Source: DATKZM01 sp035527975 (GTDB lineage: Bacteria; Pseudomonadota; Alphaproteobacteria; JAPULJ01). Taken from it: a stretch of 20,536 nt of DNA. Below are positions 13,339-20,536 of the stretch, in pieces (positions within the stretch are counted from its first letter, which is position 1; each line of letters begins with the position of its first letter). The notes under the pieces are model-generated. The model saw only the letters and a list, made by a program, of their open reading frames with translations, ran no database searches and had not been told where the DNA came from. Position numbers and translations under genes: made by a program. Location: the NCBI GenBank assembly GCA_035527975.1, contig DATKZM010000120.1:1-20536 (forward strand), read 5' to 3'.

Positions 13339-13483
13339 TGGTATGGAGTTCCTGGCTGGGACGGTGGGCGCACGGTAGACCACGCGGGGGAACGCATTCA
13401 AGGCGGACACGAGATGCGGGTGCTTGCTCGGCGCAGCGCCCGCACAGCATACTCGCCGCCAGCAAGCAGGGAGGGATCTGACA

Positions 13484-14680
13484 ATGGATTGGCGGCTTTC
13501 GCCGGAACAGGAAGCGTTGCAGCTGGCGGCCCGCGAGCTGGCACGGGGCCATGTCGCCGAACGCGCGGCCGCCGTCGATGCGAGCGAGGATTATCCTTGG
13601 GATACGGTCGAGAAAATGACCGACGCCGGGTTCTTCGGCATGACCATCCCGGCGGCTTATGGCGGGCGCGGGCTCACATATCTGGACGCCGCGCTGGTGA
13701 TCGAGGAATTCGCGCAAGTCTGCGGCGTCACGGGCCGCATCGCGGTCGAGGCCAATATGGGCGCGATCGGCGCCGTGATGGCCTATGGCAGCGAGGACCA
13801 GAAGAAGCGGGCCGCGGAGCTGGTGCTGGTCGGCGACAAGCCGGCGATCTGCATCACCGAGCCCGAAGCCGGCAGCGCCGCCAGCGAGATGACGACGCGC
13901 GCCGACCGGCGCGGCAACCGCTTCGTGGTCAACGGCGCCAAGCATTGGATCACCGGGGGCGGGGTCTCGCGGCTTCATCTCATCTTCGCGCGGGTCTTCG
14001 ACGAGGCGGGCGAGGAAGAGGGGATCGGCGGTTTCCTTGCCTTTCGCGACGAGACCGAGGGTTTGCGCATCGGCAAGCGCGAGCCGACCATGGGGCTGCG
14101 CGGCATCCCCGAGGCAGAGGTGTTCTTTGAGGATATGGAGCTGATGCCCGATGCGCTGGTGCTGCCGCCGCGGGGGCTGAAGCACGGATTCGCCGACCTT
14201 ATGAATGCCTATAACGGCCAGCGTGTCGGGGCGGCCACGGTGGCGCTTGGCCTTGCCGCCGGGGCGTATGGGCGGGCGCTTGACTATGCCAAGGAGCGCG
14301 AGCAGTTCGGACGGCCGATCTTCGAGTTCCAGGGACTGCAATGGATGTTGGCCGACATGTCGATCCGCATCGAGGCGGCGCGCGCACTCATCCATAAGGC
14401 GGCGGCGAATGCGGGCGATGGTTTTCCTGATCCGCTGGAGGCGGCCCAGGCGAAGGTGTTCGCTAGCGAGATGGCGATCGATGTGACAAATGAGGCGCTG
14501 CAGGTCTTCGGCGCCAAGGGCTACAGCCGCAATACCGGCATCGAGCGCATGGTGCGCGATGCGCGCATGTTCACCATCGGCGGCGGCACGGTGCAGATCC
14601 TGAAGACCGTGGTGGCCTCGCGCATCCTCGGCGAGAAGCTTCCCCAGACCCGCGACGGATATGTGAAGCGCGGCCGTTAG
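13484..14680 (+). CDS. Acyl-CoA-dehydrogenase-fold flavoprotein, probable 3-sulfinopropanoyl-CoA desulfinase
   Basis: 398 aa with the full acyl-CoA dehydrogenase fold: N-terminal helices (1-120), the FAD/CoA beta-domain with AICITEPEAGSAASEMTT (121-138) and WITGGGVSRLHLIFAR (155-170), and the C-terminal helices with REQFGRPIFEFQGLQWMLAD (272-291) and the end IERMVRDARMFTIGGGTVQI. A catalytic Glu is absent at both known places: the MCAD-type position is Gly367 (GGGT instead of EGT) and the isovaleryl-CoA-dehydrogenase-type position is Gln246 (NGQRVG). Together with Arg84 in VTGRIAVEANMGAIG this matches what I remember of 3-sulfinopropanoyl-CoA desulfinase, which releases sulfite and propanoyl-CoA from 3-sulfinopropanoyl-CoA. 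If correct, this would join sulfur-compound breakdown to propanoate metabolism. ATG 13484 follows GGGAGGG at good distance. If not a desulfinase, it is another non-dehydrogenating relative. Confidence 0.8.
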   Translation: MDWRLSPEQEALQLAARELARGHVAERAAAVDASEDYPWDTVEKMTDAGFFGMTIPAAYGGRGLTYLDAALVIEEFAQVCGVTGRIAVEANMGAIGAVMAYGSEDQKKRAAELVLVGDKPAICITEPEAGSAASEMTTRADRRGNRFVVNGAKHWITGGGVSRLHLIFARVFDEAGEEEGIGGFLAFRDETEGLRIGKREPTMGLRGIPEAEVFFEDMELMPDALVLPPRGLKHGFADLMNAYNGQRVGAATVALGLAAGAYGRALDYAKEREQFGRPIFEFQGLQWMLADMSIRIEAARALIHKAAANAGDGFPDPLEAAQAKVFASEMAIDVTNEALQVFGAKGYSRNTGIERMVRDARMFTIGGGTVQILKTVVASRILGEKLPQTRDGYVKRGR

Positions 14681-14723
14681 CAACCAACGCGCACGGAGCG
14701 ATCGTACTATTTGCTTGTGTAGC

Positions 14724-14736
14724 CGCGATCATCGCG
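14724..14736. promoter_or_regulatory. 13-bp palindrome before the RND operon
   Basis: CGCGATCATCGCG is a perfect palindrome with one central C, 45 bp upstream of the adaptor start and 43 bp after the desulfinase-like gene. It may be an operator of the efflux operon; no regulator gene is adjacent, and coincidence is possible at this GC content. Confidence 0.3.
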
Positions 14737-14780
14737 ATGATGATGGCGGCCGGAAGATGCATGCAGGATTGGCGACGCAG

Positions 14781-15947
14781 ATGAAGCATGGCTTTGGACG
14801 TCTGACTGCCCTTGTGCTTGCGGCGGCGGTCATTGTCGGTGTCGGCGCTTACTTTGGGCTGCGCGGCGCGACCGAGCAGAATGGCGCTCAAGGCGGCAAG
14901 GCGGGCGCCAAATCTGGCGGCACCGGCGCGGCCGGCGGCACGACGGCCGGACGCCGTCAGGGCCGCAGAGGCCGAAGCGGTCGCGGCGGACGGGGCGGGC
15001 GGGGCATTGCCCGGGTGATCGTGGCCGAGGTCGCACTTCGCACCATCGGCAATCGCGTCGCCGCCGTCGGCAGCGGCCGCGCCCTGCGCAGCCTCACGCT
15101 TACCGCCAATGTGACCGGCATTATCGATAGCATCGGCTTTACCCCCGGCGAGACGGTCAAGGAAGGCAAGCCGCTGGTGATCCTGCAATCGGAAGCCGAA
15201 GGCATCGCGGTGCGGCAGGCCGAAGTCAAGCTGCGCGACGCCGAGACAACGATGCAACGCTACCAGCGACTTGCCGCGCAGAATGCACTGGCGAAGGTTC
15301 AACTCGAGCAGGCCCGCACGGCGTTGGCCACGGCCAAAACCGAGCTTGAGGCCAAGCAATATGAGCTCAAGCGCCGCACTATCATTGCGCCGTTCGGCGG
15401 GGTCATCGGCATCACCACGCTGGTGAAGGGCGACTTTCTCAAAGAAGGCACGGCGATTGCCACCATCGACGACCGCTCGCAGCTGGTCGTCGAATTCGTG
15501 ATTTCCGAGCGCGTGGCGAGCCAGCTCAAGCTCGGCAACGATGTGCGCCTGACCACCCCGGCGTTGTCGGGCCGGGTCTTCCGCGGCAAGATCTCGGCGC
15601 TGGATACGCGGATCGATGCGACCTCACGGACCTTGCGTGTGCAGGCGAGCGTGCCAAACCCGGACGGGCGTTTGATTTCGGGCATGACCTTTTCGGTCAG
15701 CCTGCGCATCGAGGGCCGTAAGCTGCCGTCAATGCCCGGATTGGCGATCCAATGGGACCGTAACGGCGCTTACGTTTGGCGGGTCGGCAAGGACAACAAG
15801 GCGGTGCGCGTTGGTGTCACGATCCGGCGCAGGGAGGACAACATGGTCTCGGTCGAGGGCAAGCTCAGTCCCGGCGAAAACGTAGTCGTCGAAGGCCACC
15901 AGAACGTCCGACCGGGCGGCACGGTCACGCTGGTCAAGAATGACTGA
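14781..15947 (+). CDS. RND efflux periplasmic adaptor (membrane fusion protein)
   Basis: A 388-aa HlyD/MexA-type adaptor that links the RND pump to an outer-membrane channel. N-terminal membrane anchor at 9-27 without a lipobox, so it is anchored by helix. Residues 36-76 form a low-complexity Gly/Arg linker (RRGRSGRGGRGGRG) not normal for this family. The lipoyl/barrel-sandwich halves are at about 104-140 (ANVTGIIDSIGFTPGETVKEG) and 200-230 (RTIIAPFGGVIGITTLVKGD), with a short coiled-coil hairpin between them (142-198), then beta-barrel and membrane-proximal domains ending GQNV-like at EGHQNVRPGGTV. ATG 14781 is taken because it begins immediately before the anchor helix; upstream in-frame ATG 14757 is possible. 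The RND permease starts 24 bp after the stop, so both form one operon. No TolC-like gene is present, so the channel must be encoded elsewhere. Confidence 0.92.
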   Translation: MKHGFGRLTALVLAAAVIVGVGAYFGLRGATEQNGAQGGKAGAKSGGTGAAGGTTAGRRQGRRGRSGRGGRGGRGIARVIVAEVALRTIGNRVAAVGSGRALRSLTLTANVTGIIDSIGFTPGETVKEGKPLVILQSEAEGIAVRQAEVKLRDAETTMQRYQRLAAQNALAKVQLEQARTALATAKTELEAKQYELKRRTIIAPFGGVIGITTLVKGDFLKEGTAIATIDDRSQLVVEFVISERVASQLKLGNDVRLTTPALSGRVFRGKISALDTRIDATSRTLRVQASVPNPDGRLISGMTFSVSLRIEGRKLPSMPGLAIQWDRNGAYVWRVGKDNKAVRVGVTIRRREDNMVSVEGKLSPGENVVVEGHQNVRPGGTVTLVKND

Positions 15948-15971
15948 CCCGGTAGCCGGCGGAGTGCGGTC

Positions 15972-18900
15972 ATGAGCGCCAGCGAGACCAGCGAGACCAG
16001 CGAACGCCGCGGCGCCACGGCGCTCTTCATCCGGCGTCCGGTGCTGGCATTCGTGATGAACCTGTTGATCATCATCGCCGGGCTGGCGGCGTTGAGCAGC
16101 GTGGAAATCCGCGAGCTGCCCGACGTCGACCGGCCGGTGGTCACCGTGCGCACCACCTATGAAGGCGCGACGCCCGAAAGCATCGACGCCAAGGTCACCA
16201 AGATCCTGGAAAGCGCGGTTGCGCGCGTCCAGGGCGTGAATTCGATCACCTCGCGCTCGCGCTACGGTTCCAGCCGCATCACCGTCGAGTTCTCGCCCAA
16301 GACCAATCTCAATGTTGCGGTGGGCGACGTGCGCGATGCGGTGGCGGGCGTCGCGCGGCGGCTGCCCGAAAAGGCCGAGGCTCCGGTGGTGGTCAAGGCC
16401 GATGACGATGCCTCGCCGATCATCCGGCTTGCCGTCTCATCGCAAACGCTTGCCGTCGGTCCGCTGACGCGCCTGGTCGAGGACCGAATCCTCGACCGCC
16501 TGGCGGCGGTCGACGGGGTGGCCGACGTTTCGGCCTACGGGCTTCAGGCGCGGGTCATCCGGGTTGCGGTGAACCAGGTCACGCTGGCGAGCCGCGGGCT
16601 CACCATGCAGGACGTGATCACGGCGCTGGCAAACGCCTCGCTCGACGCGCCCTCGGGCACGTTGGAAAGCCGCCAGCAGTCGTTGCTGGTGCGCTCCGAA
16701 TCGCCGGTGCTCACCGCGGCGGATATCGGCGCGCTTTTCGTCAACGACAAGACGCGCCTCCGCGACGTGGCGCGGGTCCGTCTGCGCACCGCGACACCGA
16801 CCTCGGCCACCCGCGTCGATGGCCGGACCGCGATCGGGATCGGCATCATCCGCCAGGCGCAGTCGAATACGCTCACCATTTCGCGGGGCGTCACCGCGGC
16901 GGTGGCCGAGCTCCAGCGTGAGCTGCCCGCAGGCACGCGCATCGCGATTACCTCCGATGACGCCGTCTTCATCCAGGGCGCGGTCGACGAGGTGATCACG
17001 ACGCTGTTCCTGGCGACGGCGATCGTGGTGCTGGTGATCTTCCTTTTCCTGCGCTCGTTCCGCTCGACCATGATCCCGGCGATCACCATTCCGGTCTCGA
17101 TCCTCGGCACCATCGCCGGCATTTGGATCGCCGGGTTCTCGGTCAATATCCTGACGCTGTTGGCGCTGGTGCTGGCGACAGGCATCGTGGTCGACGACGC
17201 GATCGTGGTGCTGGAGAACATCCAGCGCCACCGCCGCATGGGGGCGGCCGGACGCGCCGCCGCAGTGCTGGGTACGCGCGAGATCGTCTTCGCGGTGATA
17301 TCGACCACGGTGACGCTGGCGGCGGTCTTCATCCCGATTTCCTTCCTGCCGGGCACGGCGGGCGGGCTTTTTTCCGAGTTCGGTTTCGTGCTGGCCTTCG
17401 CGGTGGCGATCTCATCCTTCGTGGCCTTGTCGTTGGGCCCGGTTCTGGCGGCGCGTTTCTATCGCGGCGTGCCGGGCCAGGAGGCGGGCAACGACGCGGG
17501 TGCCGGGCCGCAGAAGCCGGCGGGGTTCTGGGACCGGCTGGGCGAGCGAACGGCAGGCTTTTATGCGGCGAGCCTTGCGGTGTGCCTGCGCTTCCGGCTC
17601 GTAGTACTGGCGGTGGCGGGGGTCTTCGCGGTTGGTGCCTATCTGGTCTATCTCGCCCTGCCGCAGGAGCTGACCCCATCTGAGGATCGCGGCGTCATGC
17701 TGATCGTCGCGCAGGCGCCGCAGGGGGTGAACCTCGACTACATGACGACGCAGGTCGCCAAAGCCGAGCGCATTCTTGCCGACTACGTCAAGTCGGGCGA
17801 GGTGCGCAACGTGCTGTCGCTGGTGGGACGCGGCGGCGCCAACCGGGCCTTCATCATCGTGCCGCTGGCGGATTGGTCGAAGCGCAAGCGCTCGCAGCAG
17901 ACCATCCAGGCGGAACTGCGACGACGCATGGCTACGATCCCCGGCGTGCGTATGGTCATGCGTTCGCCCAACAGTCTGGGCATCCGGGGCGCCGGCACGG
18001 GGCTCAACTTCGCGGTCGTCGGCAGCGACTACGACAAGATGGCGGCGGAGGCGGAAAAGCTTGTCGCCGCGCTGCAGATTGTTCCGGGTTTCACCGACGT
18101 TCGCTTCAACTACGACACGACGCAGCCGCAGATGACGGTGACCATCGACCGGGTCGCCGCCAGGAAGCTTGGCATCCCGATCGCCTCGGTGACGACGCTG
18201 ATCCGCAGCATGGTCGATGAGTTGACCGCGGCGCAGCTCTTCGTCGGCGACGAAATTATCGACATCACGGTCACCGGCGGCGCCCGGCCGGTCAACGATC
18301 CCAGCGACGTTGAGAATTTGTTCGTCAAAGCCGGCGACGGCACGATCGTGCCGCTGTCGTCGATCGTCACCGTCAAGGAGGTGGCGGTGGCGCCGTCGCT
18401 GGGGCGCGAGGGTCAGCGCCGCGCCGTTCCGATCCGGGCCAGTCTCGCCGAGGACTTTCCGCTGTCGCGGGCGGTCGCCGAGATGCGCGCGGCGGCGGCC
18501 AAGACCCTGCCCGACGGCATGGGTACGATCCTGCTCGGCGAGGCGGGCACGCTCGAAGAAGGCACGCGCGGCGCGCTCATCGTCTTCGGCTTTGCCATCC
18601 TGATCGTGTTCCTGGTGCTGGCGGCGCAGTTCGAAAGCCTGATCAGTGCGGCGATCATCATGATCACGGTGCCCTTCGGCTTGGCGGCGGCGATCTACGC
18701 GGTTCTGCTGACGGGTGGTTCGGTCAACTACTACAGCCAAATCGGCCTGGTGCTGCTGGTCGGCATCATGGCCAAGAACGGCATCCTGATTGTGGAGTTC
18801 GCCAACCAGCTTCGCGACCGCGGTGAGAGCGTCGAGGAGGCGATCCGCAATGCCGCGCGCATCCGTTTTCGGCCGGTGATGATGACGATGATTTCCACCG

Positions 18901-19133
18901 TGCTGGGCGGCGTGCCCTTGGTGGTGTCGTCGGGGGCGGGGGCGGAGGCGCGCGAGGCGCTGGGCTGGATCGTGGTCGGCGGGCTCGGCTTTGCCACGCT
19001 CTTCACGCTCTATCTGACGCCGGTGATGTTTTCGCTGCTCGCGCCGATGGCCAGGGTGCGCGCCCAGGAAGCCGAAGAGCTCGATGCCGAGTTGATCGCC
19101 GCGGCCAAAGCCGAGGTCGGCCGGATCGAGTAA
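15972..19133 (+). CDS. RND-family (HAE1-type) efflux permease
   Basis: A 1053-aa inner-membrane proton-driven exporter. Layout is full-length and classical: short cytosolic Ser/Thr/Glu tail (1-15), TM1 at about 23-45, a periplasmic porter loop (46-335), TM2-TM6 with the proton-relay pair Asp408-Asp409 in LATGIVVDDAIVVLENIQRH, the second periplasmic loop after about 560, and TM8-TM12 with Lys935 in GIMAKNGILIVEF, which completes the Asp-Asp-Lys relay. The conserved PDVDRPVVTVRTTYEGATPE follows TM1. It is expected to export drugs or other amphiphilic compounds in complex with the adaptor just upstream; substrate not predictable. ATG 15972 has GGAG about eight bases upstream. The C-terminus is followed after only 27 bp by the convergent diguanylate cyclase. 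No frame damage is visible. Confidence 0.95.
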   Translation: MSASETSETSERRGATALFIRRPVLAFVMNLLIIIAGLAALSSVEIRELPDVDRPVVTVRTTYEGATPESIDAKVTKILESAVARVQGVNSITSRSRYGSSRITVEFSPKTNLNVAVGDVRDAVAGVARRLPEKAEAPVVVKADDDASPIIRLAVSSQTLAVGPLTRLVEDRILDRLAAVDGVADVSAYGLQARVIRVAVNQVTLASRGLTMQDVITALANASLDAPSGTLESRQQSLLVRSESPVLTAADIGALFVNDKTRLRDVARVRLRTATPTSATRVDGRTAIGIGIIRQAQSNTLTISRGVTAAVAELQRELPAGTRIAITSDDAVFIQGAVDEVITTLFLATAIVVLVIFLFLRSFRSTMIPAITIPVSILGTIAGIWIAGFSVNILTLLALVLATGIVVDDAIVVLENIQRHRRMGAAGRAAAVLGTREIVFAVISTTVTLAAVFIPISFLPGTAGGLFSEFGFVLAFAVAISSFVALSLGPVLAARFYRGVPGQEAGNDAGAGPQKPAGFWDRLGERTAGFYAASLAVCLRFRLVVLAVAGVFAVGAYLVYLALPQELTPSEDRGVMLIVAQAPQGVNLDYMTTQVAKAERILADYVKSGEVRNVLSLVGRGGANRAFIIVPLADWSKRKRSQQTIQAELRRRMATIPGVRMVMRSPNSLGIRGAGTGLNFAVVGSDYDKMAAEAEKLVAALQIVPGFTDVRFNYDTTQPQMTVTIDRVAARKLGIPIASVTTLIRSMVDELTAAQLFVGDEIIDITVTGGARPVNDPSDVENLFVKAGDGTIVPLSSIVTVKEVAVAPSLGREGQRRAVPIRASLAEDFPLSRAVAEMRAAAAKTLPDGMGTILLGEAGTLEEGTRGALIVFGFAILIVFLVLAAQFESLISAAIIMITVPFGLAAAIYAVLLTGGSVNYYSQIGLVLLVGIMAKNGILIVEFANQLRDRGESVEEAIRNAARIRFRPVMMTMISTVLGGVPLVVSSGAGAEAREALGWIVVGGLGFATLFTLYLTPVMFSLLAPMARVRAQEAEELDAELIAAAKAEVGRIE

Positions 19134-19160
19134 CGCCGCTCCAGGCAAGCGACTTTTAGC

Positions 19161-20339
19161 TCAGGCAGCGAACAGATCGTCGGCGGGCAGATCGTCACAG
19201 CCGACGCAGCGATCCTTGCCGCTCTGCTTGGCCAGCCGGGCGCGGGCATCGGCGTGGCGGACCATGGCGGGCCAGCCCGCAGCGTCGTCGGCCTGTCGCT
19301 CGGCGATGCCAAGGCTCGCGGTTTGCCGGCCGCCGCCGAGGCGGGTGCCGAAGCCGACCTCACAGATGCGATCGACGAGCTGCCGCGCGCCGCCGGCGCC
19401 GGTGTTGGAAAGCACCATGAGGAACTCGTCTCCGCCCCAACGGACCACGCTGTCGCCGCGCCGCATGGCCAGCGCCAAGACGTTCGCCGCGGCCGCCAAG
19501 GAGCGGTCTCCGGCTTCGTGGCCGAAGCGGTCATTGGTGGCCTTGAAGTCGTCGAGATCGACAAGGACCACCGCGAGCGGCTTGTTCTCGCGCTCGGCAT
19601 TGGCGAAGGCCAGATCGAGCAGCTCCTCGCCGACGCGCCGCGTGAAGGCGCCGGTAAGGCGGTCGCGCGCCGTCGTGCCAAGAAGCTGCAGCAGCAGGTG
19701 GAGCTGGCTCACCGATGCGGCGAGCCCGGCTCCGCCGATCATGACCAGCAGCCAGAGCGCGCTGAAGGCTTGACCCCCGTCGACCGGGCTTCCGCGCAGA
19801 AAGGGCGCGGCCGCGGTGGCGGCGACAATCGGCAGGAGGAGGAGCGCGCCCTCCATGAGCGTTACCGGGAAGATCGCGATACCGGCTGCGACGATGAACG
19901 GCAGCAGCGTGTAAGCGGCGGCCAGCGCGGTGGCGATACTGAGGCTGATCACGTCGGCGAGCGACCAGTTGGCATAGAGGAAAAAGCTGATCGGTATGAC
20001 GAAAAGCGCGGCGAGCGCGGCCCGGGCGGCCCATACGCTCGCGGCGCGCCGTGTCGACAATGCGAGGACAAGAAAACCAAGGCTGGTTACGGAACGCGCC
20101 ATAGCCACGCCCTCGGCGAGCACCCACGGCAGCAGCACGATATCGGCAAGAATGCACAGCGGCATCGCGCCGGCGGCAATCCAGGCGACGAGGTTCACAC
20201 GGTGGATGATCGTGCCGGCGCGGCGGGTGTTGGCGAGCAGCGCGTGTCCAAAGGGCGAAACCAGATCGCGCGGCGTCGGCCCGGCGCTTTCGGCCAGCAC
20301 CGCTTCAAGCTTGTCCTGAACAACCTGCATGGGATGCAT
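19161..20339 (-). CDS. Membrane-bound diguanylate cyclase (GGDEF domain)
   Basis: A 392-aa enzyme predicted to make cyclic di-GMP from two GTP. The N-terminal half (about 45-220) has six hydrophobic segments forming a membrane sensor domain that I cannot assign to a named MASE family. The GGDEF domain spans about 224-375: DRLTGAFTRRVGEELLDLA (226-244), VLVDLDDFKATNDRFGHEAGD (258-278), the active-site GGDEF at 302-306 and the inhibitory RxxD site Arg293-Asp296 five residues ahead, so product feedback is expected. The C-terminal AD...A...GKDRCVGCDD tail carries Cys378 and Cys381, an unusual CxxC at the end. Start ATG 20339 follows GGGGAAGG; an ATG nine bases downstream (20330) is an alternative. 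It ends 27 bp from the convergent RND permease, so it is probably unrelated in regulation. Confidence 0.93.
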   Translation of the reverse strand: MHPMQVVQDKLEAVLAESAGPTPRDLVSPFGHALLANTRRAGTIIHRVNLVAWIAAGAMPLCILADIVLLPWVLAEGVAMARSVTSLGFLVLALSTRRAASVWAARAALAALFVIPISFFLYANWSLADVISLSIATALAAAYTLLPFIVAAGIAIFPVTLMEGALLLLPIVAATAAAPFLRGSPVDGGQAFSALWLLVMIGGAGLAASVSQLHLLLQLLGTTARDRLTGAFTRRVGEELLDLAFANAERENKPLAVVLVDLDDFKATNDRFGHEAGDRSLAAAANVLALAMRRGDSVVRWGGDEFLMVLSNTGAGGARQLVDRICEVGFGTRLGGGRQTASLGIAERQADDAAGWPAMVRHADARARLAKQSGKDRCVGCDDLPADDLFAA

Positions 20340-20416
20340 GACCCTTCCCCAACGCGCGTGGCTTGGCCGTGCACGAGGTGCAGGCCGCCCGAAATGCTAA
20401 TACCAAGTCCCGCTGA

Positions 20417-20536
20417 TTATGACCGATGGGCCCATTGTCTGTGACCGATGGAGATGATTTTCCATGGCTGATCGATGAGCTTGTTCCAGGCGTCGCAGCA
20501 ATGGTCGAGGATATCGTCGTGTGAGCTGAAGACGCG
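20417..20536 (-). mobile_element. C-terminal fragment of an IS630-type transposase (cut by window edge)
   Basis: The minus-strand frame enters from the right edge and stops at TAA 20417-20419 after 39 residues. The segment DDILDHCCDAWNKLI followed by DQPWKIISIGHRQWAH is the familiar C-terminus of IS630-family DDE transposases (DH CCDAWN.LI.QPW.I.SIG.R.WA pattern). The catalytic domain lies outside the window, so completeness is unknown. Its end is 78 bp from the start of the diguanylate cyclase gene, so insertion has probably occurred in or near that promoter. Confidence 0.85.

Noticed and set aside
13235..14683. 482-aa frame antisense to the desulfinase-like gene
   Set aside because: It has no recognisable domain and lies opposite a complete acyl-CoA-dehydrogenase fold.
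17412..19148. 578-aa frame antisense to the RND permease
   Set aside because: It is His/Arg/Asp-rich shadow sequence opposite a complete permease.
19254..20444. 396-aa frame antisense to the diguanylate cyclase
   Set aside because: Charged low-complexity composition and complete overlap with a GGDEF gene.
1..20536. CRISPR array, tRNA, rRNA, or phage genes
   Set aside because: I saw no regularly spaced repeats, no tRNA-like cloverleaf with CCA context, and no phage structural or integrase motif.

Overview
The window reads as chromosomal DNA from a GC-rich alphaproteobacterium, probably an uncultured or Rhodospirillales-like lineage. This is inferred from the high GC, the bactofilin, the many CoA-metabolism genes and the style of the small genes; no rRNA or tRNA gene is present to fix the taxonomy. 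Transposase fragments sit at both edges (the C-terminus of an IS5-type transposase at the left, of an IS630-type at the right) and an IS66 C-terminal scar lies inside, so this is a mobile, accessory-like stretch between ordinary housekeeping genes.

Layout, left to right: IS5 fragment; acyl-CoA ligase (-); a gene-poor gap with a 17-bp tandem repeat; a UPF0114/YqhA membrane protein (-); a bactofilin (-); a 67-aa small protein (+); an AT-richer ArsR-SRPBCC two-gene module (-) next to the IS66 scar; two unrelated alpha/beta hydrolases in divergent orientation; a secreted DUF1036-like protein with a TTG start (+); a possible 26-codon gene with an extremely strong Shine-Dalgarno and its own terminator (-); a ceramidase-like seven-helix enzyme (-); a UGA-recoded selenoprotein (+); a TTC38-like TPR protein (-); an OYE-family flavin oxidoreductase (-); an acyl-CoA-dehydrogenase homologue that looks like a 3-sulfinopropanoyl-CoA desulfinase (+); an RND efflux pair (adaptor plus permease, +); and a membrane-bound GGDEF diguanylate cyclase (-).

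The most notable object is the gene at 8788-10521. A conventional gene caller would split it into a 112-aa and a roughly 458-aa protein, but both halves lie in one frame and are separated by a single TGA inside the motif Cys-U-Gly-Ala-Cys-Thr. That is the position and context of the selenocysteine in the UGSC family. A strong GC hairpin with a G-U in its loop sits 17 nt after the UGA, where a bacterial SECIS belongs. The UGSC domain is fused to a C-terminal region of about 350 residues with several cysteines and no function I can assign. No selA, selB, selC or selD lies in the window, so the host must supply the machinery from elsewhere.

The second biochemical point is the acyl-CoA-dehydrogenase homologue at 13484-14680. 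It lacks a catalytic glutamate at both known positions and carries Gln246 and Arg84, the pattern I remember for 3-sulfinopropanoyl-CoA desulfinase. The genes do not form one pathway: most are single transcription units with their own promoters, the clear operons being ArsR-SRPBCC and the RND pair.
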